64,000 nucleotides of DNA from Marchantia polymorpha subsp. ruderalis (lineage: Eukaryota > Streptophyta > Marchantiopsida > Marchantiales > Marchantiaceae): positions 11,760,501 to 11,824,500 of the forward strand of contig AP031352.1 of the NCBI GenBank assembly GCA_037833965.1, read 5' to 3'. Every line of letters begins with the position of its first letter. Position 1 is the stretch's first letter. Of the stretch, positions 21,900-38,700 are shown piece after piece. Below the pieces are notes generated by a model, which saw only the letters and a program-made list of their open reading frames with translations, ran no database searches and was not told where the DNA came from. The position numbers and the translations under genes were made by a program.

Positions 21900-24270
21900 G
21901 TTCAAATCTTCATATGGAGTAAATTCAAAGAAATATAGAGAAACAACAACAACAAAATTAATGAAGTCAGAGATTTAATTACTTTTATGGGGTAATCACA
22001 CATGCTTTGGGGCAAGTTTTCCACTCATGGATCTAGAAGGGTAAAAACCGTTTAAAACCCAACCACAAATAGTACTGCAAGTTACTGGACTGTCATTACG
22101 ACGTGGAACACCGGTTTTCTGCAGAAAGTAATCAAATTTTCGCTTGTTCAAACATTCTCATTGCTCATTTGTGAATGTGAATGAATGCGTAGATGATGTA
22201 TATTGATCAAAATGTGAATCAATATTTTGTATTATATTTTATTATATTGTTGTAAAATGTAATATAACGCTCGCTATTGGCAAGCATCTTCCGACTTCGG
22301 TCGCAAAAAATCCTGGGATCTTCTTTCAGCTCCTTCTCTAAATGAAGGTTAGGTTATGAATTATTGAGTATCAACGCATCTATTAATTATTGTTGAACTA
22401 TTTCTCCATCTAAGTCAGTAACACACTCAAAGGATAAGTGAAACCTTCCAGGTTTGATAGATTAAAATTGGCAACATGCAGGAGCAAATTCAACGTGCTA
22501 GGAAATCCAAAGAATCATGTAGCAATAAGTTCTTTGGTCATAAAGCACCTAGCAATTGCTTCAGTTAAATCATTCATACTCTACCGTTAAATTCTGACTC
22601 AGATCTACATTCTACCTCTGCATCGAGTTGACAACCCCTCTTATATCGCATACTTAAGACTTACTGAGGTAACACAGGCTTCTGACAAATGCAACACCTG
22701 GCTAAGGGCATCAGGCCGGGTACTTGATAATTACTGCACACAGACAGTAATTCCACATCTTCCTGTTGTCTAAGCTCGAAACAGTACATGTTGTCCCGAA
22801 GCCTATCTACCATGCGGGCACTTGTGAGGGCGATTGAGGCATCATTTGATAGGATCCAGAAACTCTCTCCTCTCCTATGCAACTGCTCGCGGGCTTTTAT
22901 CTACATGGTCAGCATTTCTTCTATGGTTTTAATAGTGATTTCCATTCAGCTATTTTCCATGCTCTTTCTTCCTACTTGCGATTGATACCTTTGAGAATAT
23001 ATATCAGCACATACAAGTGTTCAGGGGTAGTCTGATACCAATGTTCGCTTCGACAAATGCGCCAGCAAATAGGATGTTTGCCTTGATGCTTACTGCGACC
23101 TAGTCTATAGAGGAACTGATTAAGTAAATGGCAAACCTTCGAAGTCACCAGAAGAGGCGATATCCATGATACGCATTTACTCCTCTAGATTTCTACGACA
23201 CCGAAAATGACCTGACACACGAGTAGCTTCGATCCGCAGCACTCTGAGTCCCAGGAAAATACACGATAAATCATTGGTCCTTGACAATATAAGACGGCCA
23301 TAATGCATTTCCAAAAGGTGGAATTTTATCAAAAGTCGACGCCTTAGAAAAATACCATCACTGAGCATATTTACTATAGAAATGTAATCAAAGCTACTAC
23401 CGGTTTCTATGTTGTCGTCCCTGGTCATACTTCAAAAGGACAAATGGAGGACTTCGCTGGCTTATAAATTTCTTCTGGGGTACTGTCACTATTCTCTCCC
23501 TAATTTGTACCTCATGACATGGGGACGACGGGTCCAGTCATGAGGCAGAAGCGAGGGAAAAGAGGGACACTACTCAGATATATTGCCTCATGTGCCTCAG
23601 TCTGCTATACGGGACGATACATAAAACATAAGATACATACAGTCACAACATTCCCTGCGGAAACACATCAATCAAGAATACGGTACCATTCTACTTGTAA
23701 AATTAGAGTTCAGATTCAACGAAATACACGGAGAAAGCTCTCCAATTTTCAAAAGGCAATGTTCATTAATAACTGACCTGCTGCTCTCTTCGAAGTTGTC
23801 CTCTTTGATCATAATCTAAAGTGAATATCTCAGAAACTTAGCGGGTTATCTAGAGTTATGCTTAAGTTGTCTCTTCCCTAAGCATCACGTCTAGGTGTTC
23901 AGCCTGCTCTATGGAACGATATATACAACCAAAATAGTCCTGCGGAAAAAACACTTCTTGATGGAAAACACGGCTCTATTCTAGTTTTCGAAACAATTTC
24001 AATTTCTCCAACAAAATAAATGGAGAAATCTGATTTAAGAGTTAAAACACACCTGGGGAACAGAAATCCGATCTCACCTCTGACTAAAATCTCGACTTCT
24101 TGCTACAACTCAATAAGTGGTCGTAACTCCCGTGCTCGAGAGCACCTTCCACTGGATTAACTTTTCAAAACGTTCTCGTATAGTTCAAGCAGGTCCAAAC
24201 CAAAATCTGCTCTCACTGGGCGTAAAAAAAGAAAACCCCCATTTCGGCTCAAATTTCTCAAAACATGCTG
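21900..24270. other. intergenic or intronic; one possible minus-strand exon
   Basis: No clear gene. A minus-strand open stretch at about 22905-22661 encodes KAREQLHRRGESFWILSND followed by a Leu/Arg/Glu-rich run with MVDRLRDNM, and ends CICQKPVLPQ-stop. It looks protein-like and follows a possible acceptor (ATGTAG), but I could not link it to neighbours. A diverged duplication joins about 23598-23735 and 23900-24035 (shared landmarks CAG(T/C)CTGCT, CTGCGGAAA and AATACACGGAGAAA-like ends). The rest shows nothing recognisable. Confidence 0.35.
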
Positions 24271-24275
24271 ATTTG

Positions 24276-24533
24276 TCATCCATACAACCTCTTCTTACCC
24301 TTCTTGACGTCTCTCTTGTGATTCTTATAATCACTATTCTCCTTCGCAAGCCTTTTCCACATTTTTGGTATGTCCGCTTTGCACCTGTTGATCGAGCTCT
24401 GGACTACCATATTCCTTGTCTCTTGGTCCTTGCAAAGCTTTTCAGCAGCCCTTGCTTCAAGCTCACTCTTATTTGCCAGGGCTCGGGCCCGTTTTATTTC
24501 CAAATTAACCTTCTCCATTTGATTTTCAAGCAC
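24276..24533 (-). CDS. duplicate (alternative?) last exon of the coiled-coil gene
   Basis: An 85-residue Lys/Glu-rich coiled-coil segment, VLENQMEKV... to ...KKGKKRLYG-stop, preceded by a good acceptor (TTTGTAGCAG) in phase 0. It aligns end to end and without gaps over about 80 residues with the terminal exon at 27912-27646 (shared EKV, AR, LEA, AE, CK, VQS and KK positions, roughly a third identical by eye), and the two exons start at the same aligned residue. It could be an alternative 3' terminal exon, spliced from the phase-0 donor at 28163, or what is left of a tandem gene copy. A GTAAGA at about 24299 could serve as a donor just before the stop. Confidence 0.6.
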   Translation of the reverse strand: MLENQMEKVNLEIKRARALANKSELEARAAEKLCKDQETRNMVVQSSINRCKADIPKMWKRLAKENSDYKNHKRDVKKGKKRLYG

Positions 24534-24584
24534 CTGCTACAAATCTCGCGAATTTGGGGCGAAGGCAGTCCATTTCTTACTTGA

Positions 24585-25545
24585 CAGTTGTGGGGAGAAA
24601 GACGAAGAACAAAGATAAACAAGTAAAGGCCAAGTCCCTCCAAAGGGAAGACTCGGTCAAATAAAGTATCATATAAAGCTTTAGGGTGCGCAATAATCTC
24701 GTGTCTACTCGATCAACTTTCGATGATCGATCCAGCAGACTGCAAATTATACAGCCTAGAACACCTGGTGTAAACATAAAAAATATAATCCTCCATTCCT
24801 TGAAACTAGAATAATTACCTGGCATGCGAATGGTCCAGTGTCTACGAGGTGTCACGCAGGGCGTTTACTGAAGCCACTTGAGTAAAATCAAGAGGAAACA
24901 GTACGACTCCACAGAAGAGAAAATAAAAACACGCCATGTAAAACTCAGTTCTAGAACCGACCGACACTGGACCTGTATAGATTACAGAAGGCTACAGGTT
25001 CCAGGCATACAAAAGGTAGTAGATGTCATCCAGATCGTACAAATCCATATGTAACTTATGTAGTCGGTTGGATCTCCCACATCCAACACAGGCTTCAACG
25101 GTGACAATCTCCAATGATTAATAAAGAGAGTCACATTTCGTTACAAAACTTGCCAGGGTAGAACTTGCAGGGACCACAAGTTTTATAATATGACTTAGAC
25201 CGCAGAGAACACTAAACGCTGTACATCCAGAGGCAATAAAGAAAGAAAAAAGAAAACTATAAGAAGACAGTAACAATTTCTCTGGAATCAACTTATATAG
25301 ATACTGCGAGACAGTTTTTCCTGAGACAAAGAAGTGGGAAGAATCCTAGGTCACTATTACGTACACTTCAAGTAAATCAGAAGATACAAATCGATTGTAA
25401 AGCATAAATTAAGATTAGTAATCTAAAGAACGAACAAAGTTAAAAGCTACGTACAGTAGTCCAGGAACAGTAAATCAATACCTAATAATATCAATATATA
25501 ACGGTTGTTGGGCATTGCTATTATTAGATGTTCATCAAAACAAAG
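24585..25545. other. non-coding stretch between duplicate exon and tRNA gene
   Basis: No coding exon recognised. Sequence is moderately AT-rich with short open frames only (for example 24577-24855 on -). If the duplicate exon at 24276-24533 is joined to the upstream gene, this stretch is intron. Confidence 0.4.
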
Positions 25546-25618
25546 TGGAGATGCGGGGTATCGATCCCCGTGCCTCTCGCGTGCTAAGCGAGCGCTCTAC
25601 CATCTGAGCTACATCCCC
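25546..25618 (-). tRNA. tRNA-Ala (anticodon AGC)
   Basis: The minus strand folds as a 73-nt cloverleaf. The acceptor stem GGGGATG pairs with CATCTCC (one G-U) and A is the discriminator. The anticodon stem CTCGC/GCGAG carries loop TTAGCAC, giving anticodon AGC. The T arm CGGGG/CCCCG has loop ATCGATA. The ATCGATA loop departs from the usual TTCGATC, but it is the form I know from plant cytosolic tRNA-Ala, so it is not a sign of decay. There is no intron and no encoded CCA beyond the discriminator region. This is a nuclear, RNA polymerase III gene; a T-rich stretch (CTTTGTTTTG on -) follows. Confidence 0.95.
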
Positions 25619-25721
25619 GCTTGAGGTGGGGGAGACCGAACAATATAATAGTCTTCCCGTTATACTTTACATTAGTTCCTCCTCTTGCTTCTATCTCAAC
25701 AAAATAGTGTACATTGAAAGA

Positions 25722-25765
25722 TAATTACTTTTTTGTTAGTGAAAACACTAACAAAAAAGTAATTA
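25722..25765. repeat. perfect 20-bp inverted repeat with AAAA loop
   Basis: Positions 25722-25741 and 25746-25765 are exact reverse complements (left arm TAATTACTTTTTTGTTAGTG), separated by only AAAA. It lies about 100 bp upstream of the 5' end of the leftward tRNA-Ala gene. It could extrude as a cruciform or mark a short foldback element. No target duplication is obvious. Confidence 0.9.
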
Positions 25766-25769
25766 AAGA

Positions 25770-27640
25770 AAAATGTAATGAAGTTTAATAATACACTGGT
25801 AATACTAAACATGCGGGAGGGAGTACCAGAGGGAGCACAGCATAAACAGCAAGGGAAACAGTAGGAATCGTGAAACAAGAGATGTGTATGTAAAAAAGTG
25901 AAAGGTATAAGCAGAACTGTGTAGAGAGTGCAAGGGGAGAACAAGAATCTATCGGAAGGAGAACTGCAGAGGAAGAATGGGATACATTACGGGTTATTTG
26001 AAAAAAAAAAATCTAGAGGTGAAACGTTCTTGACATGCATTCGAGTGACGTTTAAAAAAAACGGAGCAGGAATTCTTATGCGTGTAGGCGGCGCCGTCAG
26101 CATAACAACGTGACTATATTAAACAGACAAGTCTAGGGATAACGATTGCATAAAATTGTAGGCACCAAAAAAGCCGAAAAACCGAAAAAAAGAAAAAGGG
26201 AAAAAAACAGAACAGAAAACAGCAAGCTTGAAAGAAAAGTTGTGGACTAAAAAATGAGCGAAATAAGTATCACCTATATAGGTTGAGCGTCTTAAGATCT
26301 GCAGGTGAGTGCAAACATCAGGGATGTGAAGGACATACATGTAACATATGAACAGACAAATAATAAGATTTTAATTGACCATGACTTGAGAATAAAAAGT
26401 GGAGTGGTATCGTCGGCCAGCACGGTTGATGCAACCGGAGCCGAGAGACCTTCCAAAACATCTGGATCCAACCATTGAATTGCCATCAAGCAGTCTGTTC
26501 CGAGGTGCATAGGTTTCTGCACAAATTCGCGAGGTAGGAGTACAGTAGTTTGCAACACTTGAATGAATGTGTAGAATAACTAACACAATCCAGCGAGTGT
26601 CATGAAGTAGCCTGGAGCTGCCAACTTCATGCCATCAAAATAGGCTTGCCACAGTCAATCCAGTCATCAACTTAGACAACTGTCGTAGCAGCTTTGTACA
26701 ATGTTGACAATCTAAAATTGCGTAATGGCAAGTTCAACAAAAGATTGCTCCCACGGTTCAAAACAGACTTCATGGTGATAACAGAACAATGAGCGTAATA
26801 ATGCTCAATGTATTGACGTACTTTATTCTAAGGTAAACGAAGATGTAATCTTACATCAGATAGTGAACCGACTAAACGAGAAACCCAGAAACCGAGTTAA
26901 AAAGCTAGAAAACGAACGTGTGGCAAACATGTCCAAATAAAACGATAATCTGTTACAATTTTCTGCATTAAACGATGATCTGATTTCAACTACTTGTAGA
27001 GATAGCAACACGTCCTTGAATCACATTCATACCTGAAATCAGGACAAGAATGTCCATAATATATTGCGTACAGATGTTTTCGAACCAAGATTTCTCTTAA
27101 GCTCTTCCAAGACAAGACGAACCTGTGCCTTCTTGCACAATAAGTTCAATCTTGGAGAAAGTCAAAGAGGAAGAAGTTGAGGCTGTGCGAAAGAAACGCA
27201 GCTGACTTTGGAAAGACAGTAATGAAGACTGATATTAACTCCTACTCTAATCCTCATCTGATTGTGGCAAGAGCTGTTGAAGACATGCATTCACAATTCT
27301 CTAGTTCATGACTAATCAGGTAATACTACGTTATAGACAGTGTGTACCCGGTCATTGGCCAGTTCACAACGAACCAGACAGAACCGGAATATGTATGTCA
27401 TCTACGAACTGTCTGAGGTGTGAATTCAGTTAAGTCTTCACAACTTCAAAGGCTGCCCTTTACTGTGATTCTCTAGAGTTGAAACTTTAAAACAAAGTCA
27501 TCTCTTTCCTCCCCGAACTTCGCAGCAAGCATATCGTAGCATTTTATAAGTCTACAAACGCAGGAGAGCAGAGGCAAGGCCTCGTTTACAGTACATCCTA
27601 CGCCCGATACTCTTCCAGCGACTTCGCAGTACGCTATTTC
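25770..27640. other. no gene recognised between tRNA-Ala and the coiled-coil terminal exon
   Basis: Mixed composition with A-rich runs (about 26160-26215). Short open frames at 26119-26340 and 26292-26586 on - show no motifs. A possible + strand LEKVKEEEVEAVRKK-like coding scrap at about 27150-27205 is too short to call. If the 24.3-24.5 kb exon belongs to the upstream gene, this is intron. Confidence 0.4.
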
Positions 27641-27645
27641 TCATA

Positions 27646-31793
<4,148 letters not shown>

Positions 31794-32790
31794 GATGCTC
31801 GCTGTGCAATATGACCACGAATGTGGCGCCTAAATTTCAAGCCGATGTCCGGCGACCCAAATCAGGCACGTCAGTGTCAAGCAATCCGCTCTTATAATCG
31901 ATAGTCGACGTGAACCGCCCGCGAGCTCGGTGTCGTCAAATCGATCAACATTCTTGGCAATTGAGGGATGGAGCTCCAGACCTCCCTGCTGCTGACGACA
32001 CAGCGTCAATATCACACCCACTGCAGGATCAATCTACACAAACAGGATACAGAGCTGCAGGACTGCGAACGTCAATCTCCAGCATGCCCACTTCCATTGC
32101 TTTACAAACCGGTCGATCCAGAATGGTCTCATAAAGCACAACTTCTCTCAGGCTGCATGGAGCTCGCCTCTCCGGCGAGACCGACCTCTCCAAGCTAAAC
32201 GTAGGACTCGCCAAAACCTCTCCACCACGATGGAATTCTCAGACCTCGGAAACGGCAAACTCCAGATATGGGCACTCAGGTTGGTAGACAGTGGGGGCGG
32301 AAGCCCAGCCATCGGAAAGGAGGAGCCGAGGGCACGCGAGTTAGGAAAAGAAAGGGTGCGACGCTACCGCCCAGTGGGCGCTCAGAATCTGCAAAGCAAT
32401 ACATGCGCTAGTGACCATACACGAAGGGAAACCAGCTGATTCGATTCGTTCCTGCAGGTTATGGAGCAATGCAGCCCTTTCACACGGCATCTCAACCCGA
32501 AATTTTCCAGCACTTCCGCAATTCAATTCCAGAACTTGCTTCTCGTGCGACTTCCTGTCAGCCAAAATTCGACGACAGCCAGTCGGCATGTTCTATCCAA
32601 GAATTGTGCGATGCACATCCAAATCTTGGTTTCTCAATTTCTCCGGCACTGGTGCTCCGTGTTACCGATGTTGTCCGATTTGAGCACATGTTGTTTGTTT
32701 ATAGCACCCATTCACGATTCGTGTTTACATTCGTAAACGCCCCATAGCTCGCGCACCTCGTTCCTCGTTCCTTGTTGAGATCAACCCTGT
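31794..32790. other. GC-rich 5' flank of the coiled-coil gene
   Basis: Probable promoter and 5' UTR of the leftward gene that starts at 31793. Several minus-strand frames are open and look fairly protein-like (about 32589-32341 and 32214-32029), but they have stops between them, no shared frame and no known motif. I do not call them genes. No clear TATA box chosen. Confidence 0.4.
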
Positions 32791-35768
32791 TCCTACGAGC
32801 GAGACGCCAATCCGTCAAGGCAAATCAGAGAGAAAATCCATGAGCGCTCGTTGCTTGAGAAGGTCTGGGGAATGTGAGAATTTGAGAATTTGAGAGATTG
32901 GCTATAATGAGTGATATAAAGTCTATGAAGTTAAAGGTGCGTTTGGCTTAATCAGTATATAACTATGAATAAAATGACCGGATTCTTCTGGTGGATATTT
33001 TAAGAGCAATAATTGAAGTGGTCTGTTTCACAAATTGACGCTCAAATGAGACTTGATTCAAACTCTAGCCCTCAAGTCCTCGTGCAAAACAGCATGAACT
33101 GTACGATTGCTTTGAGAGGCTTGCTTTGCTCCTTCATGCACACACCTATGTGAATGCCGCCTCATAATTATAATTATCCCACATCATCAATTTCACAGTA
33201 ATCTACTGAATAATCACTACAGCTTACGAGACATAGCAAGCTTCATGATCTATGGATCAAGACCAAGGATGGAATGAATGTGATATCTTCTTTGTTTGAT
33301 GTTGTGTCAAATATGTATTGACAGTTATAATGTACATTTCTTTCCGGGTCGCTTAAAATGGTTGAAATTTATCTCTAGCTCCGACATGTCATGGCAGTTT
33401 TCAAGGCTCTCCAATGATACTGTCCATCCGACAGTGTTGAGATCTGCAGGCGTGGGTACCGAAATTCTGTGATTCCTGGATCGACTTTGAAGATTGGACT
33501 TGTTGAAGCTTCGCGTATCGCGCAATGGGGATTGATTTACTTGATTTGATACTCCACATGTAAAAAGGGGATTGATGGAGGACAGATATGGTTCTTTCCG
33601 ATTATGTGTTGAATGCAACCTTATACCTTATGTGCGAATCCGTTTTAGAATGTGAAAGGATGGTTGACCTGAAGGTCACTGGATATTTCACTAATGTGTT
33701 CAATATTTTCTTGCTTGAAAATGAAGAAGGTCTAATGAGGAGTGTGTGTACCTCTAGGAGGTTGTTGGAGTTGTTGAGAATCAGGAACCAATACAAAAGT
33801 TGCAGATTCCATTTCGCTGCTCTTCTTAAAAAGGATTGCTCGTGATCTGGACTGACGACAGAATTGTATCATATTCTTTTGAGAATCAATTGAGCAAATC
33901 TGAAGTTGCACTATTTTCTTGCATTGTAAGGATTTTCATAGGCTTCAAAAGGTAAGAATTACGACTATTGATTTTAAACATTATAAATAAGTCAGCTCGA
34001 AAATTGAGATATGCATAACTTCTACTCACTTTGCTGATCTATCCTACTAAGTGTAAAAAAGGCCCGTATAATTAAACAGTGGAATAAGAGATATGGAGAA
34101 ACAATATCTGATTATCTTGATGATCATGTGGGATGTGATATATTATAACTCTTCTACTGAAGATAGTAATCTGTTCCTAGAAATACTGAAATGGGGTGTC
34201 TCGGGAGGATTGTGCAGTTGCTCCGCCTTTCCTACTCAACGTTAGGCCATAGGCACTGATGTGATGCAACAATAAGAATAAGTGTGAAGCAATGTTAACC
34301 CTCGCTTGACATGGGAAAATAAGCTGCGTTGACGAACAAAACTGTCACTTATGTTCATCACTAGATTTCGGAGAAGACAACACAAGCCGAAAAGAGAATT
34401 TGACCCCTCCCCACGAAGACTTCATGACTTTCCAGGTTTACTGCTTTCCACTGTGTTCTGATATGCACCTTTACATCATCTTACTATGTCTTAGAGCAAA
34501 TGTAATATATATAACTTGACTGTTACGGCATACCAGCCCATTCAAAAGATTGAAATTGGGAGTTAACCTCACCACCTCACACACCCGGGTCTCAAACTAG
34601 TTGTACCTAGGACTTCCCTAAAGGTGTACCTCCCACTGTCATACAGCTGCTGACAAACAACTGCTACTAGGCAAGCTCGGATCGCCTGGAGTGCACCATA
34701 GCGAATCCAGAGGTTCTTCAAAGAACCATGCCTTTGAAAGTTCTCAGTGAAAGTGCATATCGTTATATCCCTCCCACCCATCAGATAGAAGTATAGCAAT
34801 CTTAGATGAATCGCCATAGACGGAATTTCTATCAAACTTCATGTGTGAGTTCACTTCAAACAGCACAGAAAGTTTCTCCATGAAGATCAACACACAAGAA
34901 CAGTATCCATGACCACATGAACTGCCCCACTTGCACGGTCTCGCAGGTAAAAAGTATGTTTATCTTTTCCTCTTCTTTCGTTCTGTTTACAATCCTATGA
35001 CGACTTTACGGATTTTTCATAATAATATCTCTATATAATTGCAACAAACACGTGATGGTTTCAGCTCCTAATATACATCTAACTGCCGCATCAATAAGTT
35101 ACACGTCCTTAAAACTTTCCGCAAAAGACATGGCCTTCGAAAACGCTGAGAGGCCACACAATTCAATTCAGGAAGAACCTGCACACAAACTCCACGAGCT
35201 GGAACTCGACTAACCTCGAGGTGCGAACTTCCACATATATGCAGCGCAATAATACTTTGAAAAGCTACTCACTCCAAAGCTTAATACCACAGAACATACT
35301 AAAAAATGCCAAGAATCCAGTTATCTAAATTGGCGCTGCAACTTTCTCCGAAAAAGCCCATCCACTTGCCAATATAGAAGGTAAATGGTGCAGGCGCTTA
35401 TTGCTCAGGACGTCTCTAAATTCTCCACTTCTCCTCCTACCAGGTATGGCGTACTTCAGATCTATATATCTCAAGGTCTCTGAGGAAGATATAGCACATA
35501 CCCTTCTGCAGCTATCGATCACGGTTACTACAAGCACATCCATCCAGCTCCGCTTTGTGAGACTTCGGTTACACGTATAAATGCTACACTGTTTTCGGAT
35601 ATTTTTTGTGACATCCAGTGTAGAATTCTCTTTAGACACGTGAATCAAATATACATCAAAATGATTTTGTGCAAACTCTAAGGTCTCTGCGTTCACCAGC
35701 TTCTAGCATGGTCATAACGGTATCCTCTCGCATGGACTTACAATTTACAACATCAGGGCAGATGATGA
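32791..35768. other. intergenic between the coiled-coil gene and the membrane-protein gene
   Basis: Nearly 3 kb in which I recognise no gene, RNA or repeat. Open frames at 33325-33618 (-), 33588-33845 (+), 34569-34835 (-) and 35325-35696 (-) lack family motifs. The right end should contain the 3' UTR of the gene that terminates at 35769. Confidence 0.4.
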
Positions 35769-38700
35769 TCAGTCAAGCTTGACCCCGGAGTAAAGTAGAG
35801 TGTCACGGGTCAAAGGCATGCCTACGAGGTAGCAAGTCTGCACAACAATATTGCATGCATTAGTGGAGGTAAATTTCAAAACAATGAGTTACTACATGCC
35901 AAACGCCGACTTTAACATACAAAACAATGACCACAGGTATAACCACATACGATATGGGAAGAGCAGAAAAAGGTCAAATCTGCTGAATAACATCCATGGC
36001 GGGAACGAAGGTGTTCTACCCCAAGTAAGGTCGCAACCAGCAGAATAATCGTTGTAGCGACCACCAGTGAACTGCGAACCAAGTATAAAATCTCCAACTC
36101 GATCAAGGTGTTGTCGACTTTACTAAGACCACCGTTGGCAGATGGAGCTCCAAGTACGGGGCTTGACTCATCCAGAGATCGAGATCTGATTGGAAACTTG
36201 ACTTGGAACATCTCTTGTTCAGACTCATTGACGGAATTGCTTGGAGGGAATACGAACACACCAACAAATTGACCTGCACGAGAGGATGCAGATAGACTCA
36301 GCATAAGCAAACTCTTATACCCTGATTGTAAAGCTACGACCTGCGCCTTGGCAAAGGTTCATGTTGAGCTTCTTTCAACAAGAACACCCATTTGAACCTA
36401 GATTGCAATATTCACAACAGAAGTGACAACTTTGATGACCGCAAAGGTGTACAGCTGCAAAACTGCAAAATCGATTCCTTTCCAACGATACTACTCGTCA
36501 TAACCATCATGTCGGACTTACCACGGTCTAGAACTTGGGCAACAGCGAAGAGGAAAATCTTTGAAGCCTCCAGGTTGTTGTCCATTGCCTGTTAAATCGA
36601 CACGTTAGTAAGCACACAGGCGATAATATCGAGCTCAACGGGCAATTCTACTTTTACAAAAGTAAACAGAACACAGTGTAATAGCTCCTAACCTCAACGC
36701 CGGAAAAGGTATCCATGAAGAGCCTTGCAGTGCCTCTCGAGTCTTGAGAAGTGGCTGCCCGTTTACTAAAGTGAGAAAGGGACATAAGGTCGACGGCAAA
36801 CTCTCGATCAGCTTTCTGCACGTTAAACAAAGATCTGCCTTCAGAAATGCCTCCAGCACAGTGTTGTTTGTAAATACGTTAGGTTCAAACCCTTGCAGAT
36901 CGCAACAGAGAAACATAGTGGTGCACGCACCTTTGAAAGGTCCAGCGAGATAGAAACGCTCTCCTCCAATGTAACAGTCAGCTCGACAACGTCGCCGTTC
37001 TTCTTAAAGACTCCTCCCAGGAAAGTCATCTACGTCATCCCAATGTATATAGTAGTGTGAAGAATTATATTTTTTGTTGTAGACCACTGACATGTGTAGC
37101 AAGATCAAGTACAAATACTCACTTCGGGGCTTACAGGGGAAGACTGAAGTTAAAAGGGGTGACAGTGCACTACAGCCGTATTGTTGGCTGCAGATCCCAC
37201 CCTCATTGCATCAAATGCCAAAGTAAACCACTGGCGTCAACGTACGTGAATGAAGCTTGCAGCAATAAAATCGAAGACAGTCCAAATCGACTAGCAGCAA
37301 TCATATATCGTGAAGGACTCGAGACGTTCAGCGGTTTGCTCATTCGCCGATAGGACCGAAAAATTAAAGGGCACCCTGAGGGTACCGAGAAAGAGAACTG
37401 CTAATATATATCCCATCGATGTTGAATGGGAATCCATAGAATGTAATCAGCGAAGAAAGTGACCATACATCAATCTAACGTATACTATAGCGCAGAAAAG
37501 AGTAGCCTACCATATCTTCGAGACCCTGCTCCACTTCTTCCTGATCCACCCAGTTCTTGTTCAGTGACTCAATGTTCACCTCTTGACCTGCAGTATACAC
37601 AGTTCAGAACAAAATCACAGCTGCATGCCTAATCGGCTCTACAACGAAAAACAACATCTGAAAAACAAAACTCATCGAACATTGATACCAGGAGTGTTAC
37701 CAGATAGGACAAAAGGCTCTTGTCTAGTGCTCCCTGAGAGCAAACGTTGCTGAGTGGTAGAGTGTCCAAAGATAGCCTTCCTTTCCCCAGCGCTCAATTG
37801 CTCTGCAAAATTACAGTCAATGTTTGCTATAGTGAGTGAGATCTCAGAGACAATGAAATGCTACAGACAAAGCGAGATAAAAATACCGAGATTGGATTTA
37901 TTGAAATTGAGACTTACCCAGATTGATGCCTCTAATAGTCAGAGCAAGCACTGAACCGGGTCGCCGGAAAGGGCTGGATGAAAGAACCGAATCAAGCTGA
38001 TCGGGTAGCCAAGACATGTTGACGGTTAGTAGTAAGAACTGAGACAGAAATCTCTCTACACTGGACGACTAATATGAGCAACTGAACACTCGGTAGCTTG
38101 ATTCTGAAATGAACGTGCATAAAACTTCAACTTTTGCTCGAAGTTACAGTCATACACAACTTTAGGGTGCAAACCCAACGTTGTACTTTGTTCCCAGATA
38201 AAATCGTCGTATTGCTATGCAAAAGTCAAGCATAAGTCAAGCAAATGTTTTTTGAAGACCTAAAACCATTACTTCTTTATCAAGATCACAGAACTCAAAG
38301 GAATGTGGATACTGATGAATTCAGCTTGTGTCATATCTAACCTTGGCAGACGAGTCTGAACTGATCATGACTGGAGGAGAGACACCCAACAGTACTGATA
38401 CTGTTGCAGCGACCTCTTCCTCAGAGAAAATAACCTGCAAATTGATATTAAATAAAACCTCAGATTCTACATATAACATCTGGACTTTCAACATGAACAC
38501 CCTTTCTAAAGTTATGATGAAAAAAAAAAAAAACAGAGGACCTAGAAGGGAGACCTCTTGTGGACAAACACAACGTTGGCATTTACAGATCGGATGCCGA
38601 CGAGCGAAATAATATCCCAGAGAAAAGTAATGGAAACCTAAAAAATCAACTGCTTACTGCTGACAGGATCACACACTAGCATTTTCGGTGTAAACCGATA

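Noticed and set aside
22661..22905. Minus-strand segment AREQLHRRGES... as a third terminal exon of the coiled-coil gene
   Set aside because: It does not align with the two duplicated exons and its splice phases could not be connected.
25546..25618. tRNA-Ala as a pseudogene because of the ATCGATA T-loop
   Set aside because: All stems pair and this loop variant is what I know from plant cytosolic tRNA-Ala genes.
32029..32589. Minus-strand frames upstream of 31793 as extra 5' coding exons
   Set aside because: Intervening stops, no matching GT-AG phases and no motifs; treated as 5' flank.
36516..36521. GTAAGT as the exon 8 donor of the membrane-protein gene
   Set aside because: It leaves phase 1, and no acceptor before exon 9 restores the conserved frame; GTTATG at 36504 does.
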